A stretch of 64,000 nt of DNA from Saccharopolyspora phatthalungensis (GCF_014203395.1 NZ_JACHIW010000002.1:1302001-1366000); one strand, 5' to 3'; shown: positions 44,993 through 54,816, numbered from the stretch's first letter. The notes: generated by a model not told the origin, from the sequence alone. Program-made: numbers and translations.

Positions 44993-46504
44993 TCAGGCCG
45001 CCATCGCGGCGGAGAGCACGGAATCGGTTGTCAGCTCGCGCCCGCTCAGCTCTGCGGCGACGCGACCGTCCCGCAGGGTCAGTACCCGGTCGCACACCAG
45101 CGGAAGCTCCTCAAGCTCCCCGGACACGAAGACGATCGCGGCTCCGCGCTTGGCCAGTTCCCGCACGAGGCGGTAGATCTCGGCCTTGGCCTGGACGTCG
45201 ACGCCGCGCGTCGGCTCGTCGAGCAGCAGGATCCGGCTGCCTGCGTGGAGCCAGCGGCCGATGACGGCCTTCTGCTGGTTGCCTCCGCTGAGGTTCACGA
45301 TTGGCGTGCGGGCGGAGGGGGTGGCGATGGACAGCCGTCCGATGAGTCGTTGCGCGGCCCTGCGCACCCGGCCGGGCCGCACGGTGGGCCCGGAGCTGAC
45401 GGCGGAGAACTTCGAGAGCACGAGGTTTTCGTCGACGCCCAGCAGCGGCACCACACCCTCGTCCTTGCGGTCCTCGGGGGTCATGCCGACGCCGAGGCGC
45501 TTCATCACCGTGGGTGTGGGGCGAACGACCTCGGTGCCCTCCACGCTGATCGTGCCCGCCGAGGCCGGATCGAACCCGGCGATCGCGCGCAGGACTTCCG
45601 TGCGCCCGGAACCCATCAGCCCACCGATGCCAAGCACCTCGTCCGGATAGACGTCGAAGGAAACGTCGAGCACCTTGGGCTGCACCGAGAGCCCGCGCAC
45701 AGAAAGCAGCGGCGTTGCGTCGCGATCGACATCCCGCTCCGGCGGGCGTTGCGCGGCTTGCGCGGCGTCGCCGATCATGAGCGAGACGATCGTGCCCGTG
45801 TCGGCGTCGCCGACGTCCACAGTGTCGACGATCTCGCCGTCGCGCATCACGGTCGCGCTGTGCGCGATCCGGCGGATCTCCTCCAGCCGGTGACTGACGT
45901 AAAGCACGGCGACACCTTCAGAGGCGATACGAGTGACGGTATCCAGCACCACGCCGACCTCGGCGGCGGCGAGTGCGCTGGTGGGTTCGTCGAGGATGAG
46001 CAGGCGGGACTGTTCGCGCACCGCGCGGCAGATCTCGACCAGCTGCCGGGTGGCCAGCGAGAGCGAGCCCACGGATACGGCGGGGTCGATGTCGAGGCCG
46101 AGCCGCGCGAACACCTCGGCGGCACCCGCCCGCATCGTGGCGTAGTCGACCGCGCCCCCTCGGCGCGGCCAGCGGCCGAGGTAGAGGTTCTCGGCGACAC
46201 TGAGCTCGGCGACGAGGCTCAGTTCCTGGTGCACGGTGTTGATGCCGAGCCCAGCGGCCCGGCGGACGCCGCCATCGCCGAGCGTTTCGCCCGCGACCGT
46301 AACGGTGCCCGCGTCGGGACGCTCCACTCCGGACAGTACGCGGATGAGAGTGGACTTTCCCGCCCCATTGCGGCCGAGCAACGCGCGGATCTCCCCCGCG
46401 CGGATGGACAGGTGGGCGTCGGTCAGCGCGCGCACGCCCGGGTAGTGCTTGGTGACGCCGTCGACCACGATGACGGTCGAACCGCTGGCGACATCGGCAG
46501 CCAC
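44993..46504 (-). CDS. Sugar ABC transporter ATPase, two domains (RbsA/MglA-type)
   Basis: 503 residues from GTG 46504, chosen because GAAGGAG lies 5-6 bases before it; the longer ATG 46558 has no such site and would overlap the preceding gene's stop. Two nucleotide-binding domains: Walker A GRNGAGKST, then a second degenerate P-loop GLMGSGRTE; signature NLSGGNQQKAVIGRW and LLDEPTRGVDV. Energises sugar import. Confidence 0.92.
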   Translation of the reverse strand: MAADVASGSTVIVVDGVTKHYPGVRALTDAHLSIRAGEIRALLGRNGAGKSTLIRVLSGVERPDAGTVTVAGETLGDGGVRRAAGLGINTVHQELSLVAELSVAENLYLGRWPRRGGAVDYATMRAGAAEVFARLGLDIDPAVSVGSLSLATRQLVEICRAVREQSRLLILDEPTSALAAAEVGVVLDTVTRIASEGVAVLYVSHRLEEIRRIAHSATVMRDGEIVDTVDVGDADTGTIVSLMIGDAAQAAQRPPERDVDRDATPLLSVRGLSVQPKVLDVSFDVYPDEVLGIGGLMGSGRTEVLRAIAGFDPASAGTISVEGTEVVRPTPTVMKRLGVGMTPEDRKDEGVVPLLGVDENLVLSKFSAVSSGPTVRPGRVRRAAQRLIGRLSIATPSARTPIVNLSGGNQQKAVIGRWLHAGSRILLLDEPTRGVDVQAKAEIYRLVRELAKRGAAIVFVSGELEELPLVCDRVLTLRDGRVAAELSGRELTTDSVLSAAMAA

Positions 46505-46554
46505 AGCTTCTCCTTCGCTGGTTCGGTTTCGGTCAGGCAGGCCGGCGCGGGCCA

Positions 46555-47547
46555 TCACGGCACCCCGTCCGGGTGCGCGCCGAGCCAGTCGCTGCCCTGC
46601 TGCGGCGCCGCGTAGAGATCGATCGGGGCGGGGACGACGAGGTAATTCTTCAGCTCACCCCGGCGCGCCTGGTCGGCCGAGCGAGCCGCGAGCTTGCCGA
46701 CGGCGATGCCGGAGATATCGACGACGCCCTTGAGGACGTCCTCGGCGACGAGTGCCTGGGCCGCCTCGGTGGACATGTCACTGCCGAAAACGACGGTCTG
46801 GCCGACCTTTTTGCGAGACTGCACCGCGCGCACGGCGCCCATGGTCGCGCCGCCCGCCTCGCCGTAGAAGGCGTCCAGGTCAGGGTTGGCGGTCAGGATG
46901 CGCTCGGCGACGTCCACGGCCTCGTCGATCGTCGAGCCCTCCTGGTTGGCGACGATCTTGGCGCCGGGCAGCTTCGCGTGCAGCGCCTGCTCGAAGCCGT
47001 GCCTGCGCTGGATGCAGACCTCGACGAACTCGCAGTTGACCACCGCGATGTTGGGCGCGGTCTTGCCGACGGAGAGGAAGTACTCGGCGGCACGTGCACC
47101 GAGCAGTTCACCGAAGCGCACCGGGTCACCGAGCACGTACGCGGAGACATACTGCCGAGCGCTGTCCTCGGCGATGCAGGTGTTGTAGCAGACGACGGGG
47201 ATGCCGCTCTCGTGCGCGAGCTTGATCGCGGGCACCGAGGCCGTGGCCGAGGCGGGCGAGAGGACCAGCGCGTCGACCTTCGCAGCGCTGACCTGATCGA
47301 TGAACGTGCTTTCCTTGGAGGCGTCGCCCTGCACGTTGAGCTGGAGCAACTGCGGCGCCTGGCCGAGCGACTCCGCCTCCTGCTGCATGCCCACCCGGAC
47401 ACCGGCGTAGAAGCCCTGCGCGTCCATGTAGACGACGCCGAACCGGCCGTTCTCTCCGACCTTTCCGCCGCAGGCGGCCAACACGCCGAGCAGCACGACC
47501 GCCATCAGCGCCAGGCCTGCCCGGCCACGACGCATCGTTGCGCCCAT
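46555..47547 (-). CDS. Sugar ABC transporter substrate-binding lipoprotein
   Basis: 330 residues, ATG with GAGGAG upstream. Lipoprotein signal peptide with lipobox LAAC, then a periplasmic-binding (Peripla_BP_4) fold: VDALVLSPASATASVPAIKL, GIPVVCYNT, YGEAGGATMGAVRAV. First gene of the operon. Captures the sugar outside and passes it to the permease. The pentose/hexose specificity cannot be read. Confidence 0.92.
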   Translation of the reverse strand: MGATMRRGRAGLALMAVVLLGVLAACGGKVGENGRFGVVYMDAQGFYAGVRVGMQQEAESLGQAPQLLQLNVQGDASKESTFIDQVSAAKVDALVLSPASATASVPAIKLAHESGIPVVCYNTCIAEDSARQYVSAYVLGDPVRFGELLGARAAEYFLSVGKTAPNIAVVNCEFVEVCIQRRHGFEQALHAKLPGAKIVANQEGSTIDEAVDVAERILTANPDLDAFYGEAGGATMGAVRAVQSRKKVGQTVVFGSDMSTEAAQALVAEDVLKGVVDISGIAVGKLAARSADQARRGELKNYLVVPAPIDLYAAPQQGSDWLGAHPDGVP

Positions 47548-47632
47548 CCAGTTCTCCTCGTTCCTCGGACCCGGCCCGCCGGGAACCGGGCGGGCCGTGC
47601 GATCAGTGTCCGTCGCGGCAGACCCAGAGTCA

Positions 47633-47653
47633 ACATTAATTAATAATTAATGT
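47633..47653. promoter_or_regulatory. 21-bp perfect palindrome, probable FadR-type operator
   Basis: Half-sites ACATTAATTA and TAATTAATGT around a central A. It is all A/T apart from the outer C/G, striking in this high-GC DNA, and sits 86 bases before the binding-protein ATG. Palindromes of this size are typical for GntR/FadR dimers, and such a gene lies in the operon. Confidence 0.65.
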
Positions 47654-47822
47654 GCTTGAGACCAACGCGGGCCGGACGGGGCATGGGGGCAGTCCTGCTC
47701 CTGCGGTTCGCAGCCAACGTGGCTCTTCTGATGTGTCCGTGGGTGGTGTTGACGACCCTCGATGCAGGGGCGCGCGCGGGGGCAGGAGAGCCCCAATTTT
47801 AGGCAAAACCGGAAAAACAGCC

Positions 47823-50800
47823 CTAGCCCAGGGCCGGGCGGGCTGGTGGGCTTGTTGACATCGCTGTGGTTGCTGGGGGCGGCTGCGTCGGGTAGACGGC
47901 TTCGCAGTGGGTGTTCGGGTCCGGGGTTTCCAGCGTGATCAGGTACCGGTCTACCTTCTCCCGCACGCAAAGGCTGCGGTAGTACTGGCCGTGGCCGATG
48001 CCGTCGTGGTACAGCAGCACCGAGTTGTCGATCTGGCCCGCTACCGCGAGATTCCACGCGCTCGGCGTCGCCACGTCGTACCGGGCCTTGACGATCAGGA
48101 TCGTCGGCGCACCCTTGATCGACAGCTCGTGCTGCGGATTGCCCGCCTCGACCGGCCACCCCAGGCAAGAGGTCACATCGGCCCAAAACGGCGAGAGTTT
48201 CGTGTGCGGCGCAACCTGCTCCGCCTTGTCTCGGTAGCTGCGCAACTCCGCGAAGTCACGGACCGTCCAGCTCCAGTCATCGCACCAGATCCCCTGGTAG
48301 GAGTTCTGCACCGGCTCCGCCCCAGCCGCCACCGCAGTGACCGCCGGGCCGCCCCGCGACAGCGCCTTCAGCCGGTTCGCCAGCCCGAACCACACCACCT
48401 CCGGCCGGTACATCGCAATCATCAACTCCCGGAGCAACGAACCGACGCTCAGCGCGGCGCCGGTCGCAGGATCTCGCAGAGTTCCGGCCTCGGCCTGGGC
48501 ATACACGCCATCCCACACCGCCCGCACGTCCTCGCCGTACAGCGAACACGCCACGGTCCGCTCGCACCAGTCGGCGAAAGTGTTGAACGAACCTTCCAAA
48601 TCCTCACTGGCCGTTTCGATATACCGGCCACCGGAGCGCATGCTGTGGTCCATGTTCGAGTCGATCGTCATCGCCCGAATCCGGTCCGGGAACAACTCCG
48701 CGTACTGCTGCCCCACCTGCGTGCCGTAGGAGGCACCGTAGAAGCTAAGCCGCTCCTCGCCGAGCGCGGCGCGAATCGCGTCCAGATCGCGGACGGCGCT
48801 GGTGGTGTCGACGAAGTCGAACACCGGCCCGGTGATATTCCGGCAGTCCTCCCCCAGCTTCGCGTTGTAGGCCAACAGGTCCCGGTATTCCCGCTCGTTC
48901 GAAGGGAACTCGCGAGGAGCCTGGGCGAGCAAGTCTCCGCTGCACTGGACCTCGTTGCTGCGCTTGACACCGCGCTGGTCCCAGCTGACGATGTCGAACC
49001 GCTTGCGCAACTCGCCACCTTGCAGCGGGCCCGCGCCGAGGATGTAGCTGTCGATGCCGGACCCGCCAGGACCGCCGGGCGCGACGAACAGCACCCCGAT
49101 CCGGTTCTGCGGCTCGGTGGCGCGTAGTCGGCCGATGGCGATCTGAGTCTTGGCGCCATCGGGGTCATCCCAGTCGATCGGCACCTCGACGGTGCCGAAT
49201 TCGCCCTGCCCGTCGCCACACGGTTCCCAGGCGAGCCTGGCGGGTTGGGACAACGCGGATTGCCCACGGGTGAGGGAAAAGAGCACCAGCGCGGCCGATG
49301 CCGTGGCGAATAGCAGTCGTCTGCTCACGAAAGTGCCTGGAGCGGACCGCTGGGCGGGCACCAGCTCGTCGACCGATTCGCGCTCCCCCTGCCCGGGCCA
49401 GCGCACGACAGCCTCTATCCGCGCACCATCCGGATACCGCGACGGAACAACATAGCTCACCGCAGCCCGCAATTCCGGGCCCGAGGAACCCAGCAGCTCA
49501 CCCTCCGACCCCAACAACGACCAACGACCGGTGCCCACACCATCCACGAACCTCGGCAACAACCTGCCATCCGAGGCCACCGACACCTCGGTGGCATGCA
49601 CACCGCCGTCCACCGTCTGAACCACATCGGTATCGGCCACCCAAGCCGAACCGCGCAACGCACGAGCAAACCGCTCGGCAAACGACAACACACCCGGACC
49701 CGGACGCCGATATGCACCACACCCCAGCAACGCCACCTTCAACCCCGGCACAAACCGCCGATCCCGCCGCACCTCCGCCACGAAATCCTCCGGCCCGACC
49801 CGCCGCCCATCCGCCAGCACCGCACTCCCCCGCGCCGTCACATGCACACCCACAACCTGGATATCCGGCAAAACAGGCGCCAACCGCGCCGCACGATCCA
49901 TCAACCCACCGGAATCACCAGGACCCGCGAACAACAACGGCTCCGGCCTCGGCCGACCCGCCAACTCGGCAGGAGGATCGACCAACCGAGGCCGACTCCC
50001 ATCCGCCCCGTACAACATCCACGCCGGTCCTCGACCAGGGTCGACCCGCGCCAACACATCCGCCCCGACGCCCTGCACCTCGGCCAACGCGTCACCGGAA
50101 ACAACCATCTCGTTGTGCCCGAGCACCAGCAGCGGCCGGGCACCCTGCGGGGCGGCGGCGGCATGATCCGGCGACCGGGTCCACCCGGCGTACTCGGCAC
50201 GTTCCCTCGCCCCCTGAACCGACAGGCTCACCGAAGCGCTGGGCTCGCCTGCCACGGGTTCTACTGCTCGCACGCCGACCACAGCAGCGCTTGTACTGTC
50301 CACACCAGACGAGTTCGCATCGGCTTGGTCAACGCCAGCAGTCTGGCCGTAGGCCGACGGTGGCGAATCGGCACGAGTGCCGTGCCTCCCGGTCGGATCC
50401 TCAGAACCCGTTGCATCGTTACGGAAAAGGCCGTCGCCCGGATGCGGGCTATACAGTGGCGGCGGCGTGCCCGGCCTGTCCTGCCTCCGCAACGCGCCCG
50501 GAGCCGTCACACCGCCCGGCGGGGCATTCTCGGTGACGGGACCAGCAGGCAGGAGAATCGGGGCCAGCGGACCACCCGGCGCCAATGCCGAGTCAGCGTC
50601 CGCCTTTTCGGAACCGGGCAGTGGCACCCAGGAATGCGCCTTGGACATTTCCGTCAAGGATCCGGGCTTCTCGCTGAAGGTCGCCACAAATGTGGGTCTT
50701 TCGCTCGGCTGCGAACCGAAATCGGCCTTCGACTCCTCCGACGTGTCCGTGCCGGCGTCATGGCTATCGGAAGTCTCGGTCTCGTTGGCGGCGTCTCTGG

Positions 50801-51857
50801 CCCGGCCCGCGGGAATCAACTGACCCCGCAACGCCAGACCCATCAGGTTCCCGACGCCGGAAACCACCGCCTCCGACAACCCCGCCGTGAACGAGAATGG
50901 ATTCCACTGCGCCCCCTGACCACTCAACGCCCCATACCCCGCCTCGCCGAACATCTCGGTCAGACCCTCTTCCACCGACTCCCCCAGACCGTGACCAAAC
51001 CGCGCCGCCCACATCGCCCGCACCGACATCCCCGTGAAATCGTCCAAGCTCTTCGACACCACATCAGCAAAGCGCGCCATCGACGACAACGGATACTGAT
51101 CCGCGTGCTCCCCCACAGCATGCTTCGCCGCCGCTGCCAGCACCTCAGCATCGATCTCGTCACCCAAACCCCGCACTAGAACCTTGGTGATCGCGTTGGC
51201 CACCACATTGCCCAACGCCGACAACGGCACCGCCAACAACGCGCTGAACGACCCCACCCCCACCGCCATCCCCGTCAGCTGCCCATCCCACTTCTTCCGC
51301 GTCCCCAACGCAAACTGCGCCCCCTGCGCACCCACCTCCACCACCAACTGCAACCCCACCCCCACCACCTGAGCCACCGCCAACCGCACGAACAACTGAC
51401 CCCACCACCGCGACAACAAAAACCGCATCACCACAAACCGCGCCGCCAACCACGCCATACTCGCCCCACCCGTCACCCCCGCCATCGACACCGCCCACAC
51501 CACCTCAGCCAACAACAACAGCAGGCCCCCCACCGTCACAAACTTCAAATACTGCACCTGCAACGCCAAATTCCGCACAAACCCCGCCAACTCACGCAAC
51601 CCCACACCACCCGACTCCAAAACCGGACCAAACCCCGCCAACCGCTCCGCAAACCGATCCGCCGCCTTCCCCGAAAACCCACCCCGCACCCGCCCCACCA
51701 CCTCCCCCACCACCGGACCCAACACCTCCACCGCCACCGCACCCGACTCCAACCGCCCCGCCACCGCAAACAACGCATCCTCATCCGCATCCGTCATATC
51801 CTCACCCGTCAGCACCTGAAAAAGCCGCCGCACCTCCTCCGGCACCATTACCGACAC
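47823..51857 (-). CDS. Fusion of CpnT-like N-terminus, lonely-Cys domain and secreted tripeptidyl-aminopeptidase-like hydrolase
   Basis: 1,344 residues. The N-terminus (MVPEEVRRLFQVLTGEDM, then hydrophobic and helical segments to about 350) resembles the CpnT-like/WXG100-like start of type VII secreted toxins. A disordered Pro/Ser linker (about 400-540) leads to a lonely-Cys domain with LLGCGAY (Cys713), homologous to the giant protein at 3-17726. A second hydrophobic segment (RRLLFATASAALVLFSL, near 850) resembles an internal signal peptide. The TAP-type alpha/beta hydrolase then follows: VAPGGPGGSG, GASYGT (Ser near 1042), ARYDVATPS (Asp near 1261), GIGHGQYY (His near 1290). The HG motif of other Cys domains is ARG here. 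In-frame join of two genes is likely. Confidence 0.8.
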   Translation of the reverse strand: MSVMVPEEVRRLFQVLTGEDMTDADEDALFAVAGRLESGAVAVEVLGPVVGEVVGRVRGGFSGKAADRFAERLAGFGPVLESGGVGLRELAGFVRNLALQVQYLKFVTVGGLLLLLAEVVWAVSMAGVTGGASMAWLAARFVVMRFLLSRWWGQLFVRLAVAQVVGVGLQLVVEVGAQGAQFALGTRKKWDGQLTGMAVGVGSFSALLAVPLSALGNVVANAITKVLVRGLGDEIDAEVLAAAAKHAVGEHADQYPLSSMARFADVVSKSLDDFTGMSVRAMWAARFGHGLGESVEEGLTEMFGEAGYGALSGQGAQWNPFSFTAGLSEAVVSGVGNLMGLALRGQLIPAGRARDAANETETSDSHDAGTDTSEESKADFGSQPSERPTFVATFSEKPGSLTEMSKAHSWVPLPGSEKADADSALAPGGPLAPILLPAGPVTENAPPGGVTAPGALRRQDRPGTPPPLYSPHPGDGLFRNDATGSEDPTGRHGTRADSPPSAYGQTAGVDQADANSSGVDSTSAAVVGVRAVEPVAGEPSASVSLSVQGARERAEYAGWTRSPDHAAAAPQGARPLLVLGHNEMVVSGDALAEVQGVGADVLARVDPGRGPAWMLYGADGSRPRLVDPPAELAGRPRPEPLLFAGPGDSGGLMDRAARLAPVLPDIQVVGVHVTARGSAVLADGRRVGPEDFVAEVRRDRRFVPGLKVALLGCGAYRRPGPGVLSFAERFARALRGSAWVADTDVVQTVDGGVHATEVSVASDGRLLPRFVDGVGTGRWSLLGSEGELLGSSGPELRAAVSYVVPSRYPDGARIEAVVRWPGQGERESVDELVPAQRSAPGTFVSRRLLFATASAALVLFSLTRGQSALSQPARLAWEPCGDGQGEFGTVEVPIDWDDPDGAKTQIAIGRLRATEPQNRIGVLFVAPGGPGGSGIDSYILGAGPLQGGELRKRFDIVSWDQRGVKRSNEVQCSGDLLAQAPREFPSNEREYRDLLAYNAKLGEDCRNITGPVFDFVDTTSAVRDLDAIRAALGEERLSFYGASYGTQVGQQYAELFPDRIRAMTIDSNMDHSMRSGGRYIETASEDLEGSFNTFADWCERTVACSLYGEDVRAVWDGVYAQAEAGTLRDPATGAALSVGSLLRELMIAMYRPEVVWFGLANRLKALSRGGPAVTAVAAGAEPVQNSYQGIWCDDWSWTVRDFAELRSYRDKAEQVAPHTKLSPFWADVTSCLGWPVEAGNPQHELSIKGAPTILIVKARYDVATPSAWNLAVAGQIDNSVLLYHDGIGHGQYYRSLCVREKVDRYLITLETPDPNTHCEAVYPTQPPPATTAMSTSPPARPALG

Positions 51858-52079
51858 GCAACAACACCCACTCGGCTCACACCCGGACTAGTGTCGTGTC
51901 CAGGTACGTTGGCTGGGTAATCGAGGGTCCCGCCCAGCAGGGTTGGCGATTTCGCGCGCCAAAACGGATTCCTTGCGACGCCCGGAAACGACCGCAAGGC
52001 GGCACCGAGCACGACACGTGCCCGGCGCCGCCGCGGTCGCGGTTCACCCTGCAGGCTGCGCAACTTCCAATTGATCGGA

Positions 52080-52688
52080 TCAGTGTCCCAGAGGGCCGTC
52101 GACCTCTGCTTTCGGTTCCGCGACAGTGGCCGCCGCCCAGAACAGCAGCGCAATCCCGACGGCGCCCGGATCCGGTTCGCCCTTCACGCGGTCGCCGACG
52201 TAGCTGGCCCGGCCCATCCGGGCGCGCAGCTCAGCGGTGTGGTCCGCCCCGACCTTCGCCGCTCGCGCGGCGGCGGCGAAACCCTGCGGAATCGCGGCTA
52301 CGGCGGGAGCGAGAGCGTCGACCAGGGTACGGTCGCCTACCTCGGCTTCGCCGACTCGCTGGATCGCGGCGAGCCCGGCTTTCGCCCCGGCACCGAACGC
52401 GGCGGCCTGGTCGTCATCCCTGCCATCCAGTGCATGCGCGATCTCGGTGAACAGCAGTCCGAGCAGCGGGCCGCTGGTGCCGCCAACCTCGTCGAGGAAC
52501 TCCTCGCCGAGCGCTTCGAACGCCGAAACGCCGCCGGCCTCGAAGCGGGCCACGGCCTTGCGCAGACCGCCGCGCAGGTTGTCGCCGAAATCCCCGTCGC
52601 CGCTGCGCTGGTCGAGCTCCGTGAGTTCGGCGTGGGCGTCCTCGACGGCCTGCGCGTATCGGCGCAGCACGGCTTCCTGGTCGATCAT
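52080..52688 (-). CDS. dhaL: DhaL-type ATP-binding subunit of dihydroxyacetone-type kinase
   Basis: 202 residues from ATG 52688 (AAGGAGA upstream). DAK2 domain: GDGDFGDNLRGGL (Asp residues that bind Mg-ATP), GTSGPLLGLLF, GDRTLVDALAPA. Phosphorylates a hydroxyketone held by DhaK. Overlaps the stop of dhaK by four bases. Together with DhaK it may act on dihydroxyacetone or a related ketose such as erythrulose. Bases 51858-52079 show no gene. Confidence 0.9.
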   Translation of the reverse strand: MIDQEAVLRRYAQAVEDAHAELTELDQRSGDGDFGDNLRGGLRKAVARFEAGGVSAFEALGEEFLDEVGGTSGPLLGLLFTEIAHALDGRDDDQAAAFGAGAKAGLAAIQRVGEAEVGDRTLVDALAPAVAAIPQGFAAAARAAKVGADHTAELRARMGRASYVGDRVKGEPDPGAVGIALLFWAAATVAEPKAEVDGPLGH

Positions 52689-53701
52689 CGGGCGGTCTCC
52701 TTCGCGGTGCGCGGGAAAGCTGGGGTGATCGCGGGTGCCGCCCACCACTCCTGCCAGGATTGCTGCATGCGGGTCAGGGTGAGCGAGAACCCGGCCATGT
52801 CCAGCGCCGGCACCAGGGTTCCGACCAGCGTGCCGGACACCGCCAGCCCGCGCCGGGCCAGCCCGTCGAGCACCAGGTCGTGTAGCCCATAGAGCTCCAG
52901 CGGGGTGGTGCCGCCCATGCCGTTGACCACGGCGACCACCTCGTCCGGGCCGGCCGGGAGGCCGGCGACGATCTCGTCGAGCATCCGGTCAATTAAGTCC
53001 TCAGTGGACGGACGCGGGATCGTTTTTTGGGCTCGTTCGCCGTGGATGCCCACCCCGTACTCCAGTTCGTCGGCCTCCAGCTGGAATGAGGGAAGCCCGG
53101 TGTGCATCGAGGTCTGCGCGCACGAGGCCACGGCGAGGCTGCGCGAGGCGGCCGCGAACCGGGCACCGAGGTCGGCAAGCTCGTCGATCCCCAGCCCGGT
53201 GTCCGCCGCCGCGCCGAGTAGCTTTTCGACCACGACCGTCGCGCCGGTGCCGCGACGGCCGGTGGCGGTCTCGTCCGACTCCGTCGCCAGGTCGTCGTCG
53301 ACGAGCACGCGCCGGACCTCGATTCCCTCCAGGCGCAGCCGTTCCGCGGCGATGCCGAAGTTGATCCGGTCGCCGGTGTAGTTCTTCACGACGTGGATGA
53401 CCCCGCCGGGGCCGGCGGCTTGACGACTGGCCTCCAGGACCTGCTTGTTGTGCGGCGAAGCGAACACCTTGCCGGGGGCGACCGCGTCGAGCATGCCTCG
53501 GCCGAGGAACCCTGCGTGCAGCGGCTCGTGACCGGAGCCGCCGCCGGAAACCAGCCCGACCCGGCGCCCCGGATCGCGGTGCCGTGCGACGAGGTGGGCC
53601 GGTTTCTCGTGCAGTTCCACGAGGTCGGCGTGAGCCCGGGCGAACCCGCGCAGCGCAGCTGGCACCGGGTCGCCGTCGGCGGGATGGAAGGGCAGGGGCA
53701 T
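52685..53701 (-). CDS. dhaK: DhaK-type substrate-binding subunit
   Basis: 338 residues from ATG 53701 (GGGAGAA upstream). LVSGGGSGHEPLHAGF near the N-terminus, and GIHGE carrying the His that forms a covalent hemiaminal with the ketone. Partner of DhaL. The pair without a DhaM subunit suggests use of ATP directly. Confidence 0.9.
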   Translation of the reverse strand: MPLPFHPADGDPVPAALRGFARAHADLVELHEKPAHLVARHRDPGRRVGLVSGGGSGHEPLHAGFLGRGMLDAVAPGKVFASPHNKQVLEASRQAAGPGGVIHVVKNYTGDRINFGIAAERLRLEGIEVRRVLVDDDLATESDETATGRRGTGATVVVEKLLGAAADTGLGIDELADLGARFAAASRSLAVASCAQTSMHTGLPSFQLEADELEYGVGIHGERAQKTIPRPSTEDLIDRMLDEIVAGLPAGPDEVVAVVNGMGGTTPLELYGLHDLVLDGLARRGLAVSGTLVGTLVPALDMAGFSLTLTRMQQSWQEWWAAPAITPAFPRTAKETAR

Positions 53702-53854
53702 CAGACGTTCTCCCGAAGACGTTGCTGAGTCTCTTCTTCTGGTCGGTGGGGGCGTGCTTGTCGGCCAGAACCCGATCAGCCCGATGGTACGTCGGCGGCC
53801 GCGGAAGGTGTTCGCGTCATGCGTCTGGGTCGAGGCGTTCGACCTTGTCAACGG

Positions 53855-54748
53855 TCAGGCGATGAGCTTGACGTCCGCGGCCTCCAGAGCGGCACGGAGC
53901 GTGGCGCGCTCGGCGTCGCTAACGGGAGTCAGTGGGGAAAGGCCGCAACCGCCGTTGCGGCCCTGCATCGCGAGAGCGGCCTTGATCCGGACGGTCATGT
54001 TCGGGCCGTCGATCGCACGCCAGACCGGCAACTGCTTATTGTGCAGATCCAGTGCCGTGGCGAGATCGCCGCGCTGAACGGCATCCCACTGCCGCAGGCA
54101 CAGCTCGGGGACGACGGTGAGCGTGGCGCTGATCGCGCCCTGGGCTCCCAGCAGATAGCTCGGGTAGAGCAGGTCGTCGACCGCGGTGAAGACCTTGCCG
54201 CCCTTCGGCGCGATGTGCAGCAGGTCGGCCAGCTGGTGGATGTTCCCGCCGGACTGCTTGACGCCCACGACGTTCGGGATCTCGTTGAGCACCCTGGCGA
54301 CCGTCGTCGCGGGGATCAGCGCGTAGGGGATCACGTTGTAGATGACGATCGGCACGCCGGTCTCGTCGGCGATCCGGCGGTAGTACTCGACCGTCGTGTC
54401 CTCGTCCGGCTGGAACAGGTAATGCACCGGCGTGACCTGCAGGGCGTCGACTCCGGTTGCGGCGATCGCCTTGCCGTAGCGGATCACGTCCTTGGTGCTG
54501 TCCCGGATGATGCCCGCGACGACCGGCACGCGGCCCGCGCTTTCCTGCACCGCCACCTCGGCGATCGCGACCGAGTCCTCGATCGAGAGCATCTGCCCGT
54601 CGCCGGTGCTGCCGGTGACGCAGAGGCCGTGCACGCCCAGGTCGAGGTGGTAGCGCACCTCGCTGCGCAGCGCTTCGAGGTCGGGCTCCTCGTCGGCGGT
54701 GAACGGGCTCACCAGCGGCGGGATGATGCCGTGCAGATCAAGAGCCAT
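53855..54748 (-). CDS. DapA-family lyase/aldolase
   Basis: 297 residues from ATG 54748 (AAGGGGA upstream). (beta/alpha)8 barrel with GSTGDGQMLS, the Tyr in VIYNVIPY and the Schiff-base Lys in NVVGVKQSGGN. In a LacI-controlled catabolic locus it more likely cleaves a 2-keto-3-deoxy or similar sugar acid than makes dihydrodipicolinate. Product feeding into DhaK/DhaL is inference. Confidence 0.88.
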   Translation of the reverse strand: MALDLHGIIPPLVSPFTADEEPDLEALRSEVRYHLDLGVHGLCVTGSTGDGQMLSIEDSVAIAEVAVQESAGRVPVVAGIIRDSTKDVIRYGKAIAATGVDALQVTPVHYLFQPDEDTTVEYYRRIADETGVPIVIYNVIPYALIPATTVARVLNEIPNVVGVKQSGGNIHQLADLLHIAPKGGKVFTAVDDLLYPSYLLGAQGAISATLTVVPELCLRQWDAVQRGDLATALDLHNKQLPVWRAIDGPNMTVRIKAALAMQGRNGGCGLSPLTPVSDAERATLRAALEAADVKLIA

Positions 54749-54816
54749 GAGGGTCCCCTTCGGTTGGTGGTGGTGCGGCGGCAAAGCCCTCTGCCGCGCC
54801 CGTCGAATGACGGTCA

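Noticed and set aside
46505..46558. Longer start (ATG 46558) for the sugar ATPase
   Set aside because: The GTG at 46504 has a strong ribosome site at the right distance and the protein then begins at the ATPase domain boundary.
47654..47822. Possible insertion-sequence remnant between the sugar operon and the fusion gene
   Set aside because: Short G-rich stretches recall transposon ends, but no transposase sequence or paired inverted repeats could be shown.
47907..49127. 406-codon plus-strand frame inside the aminopeptidase part
   Set aside because: Antisense shadow; the minus-strand product has clear hydrolase motifs.
51858..52079. Possible transposase end between the fusion gene and dhaL
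   Set aside because: A minus-strand frame (about 75 codons) has no recognisable motif; left unassigned.
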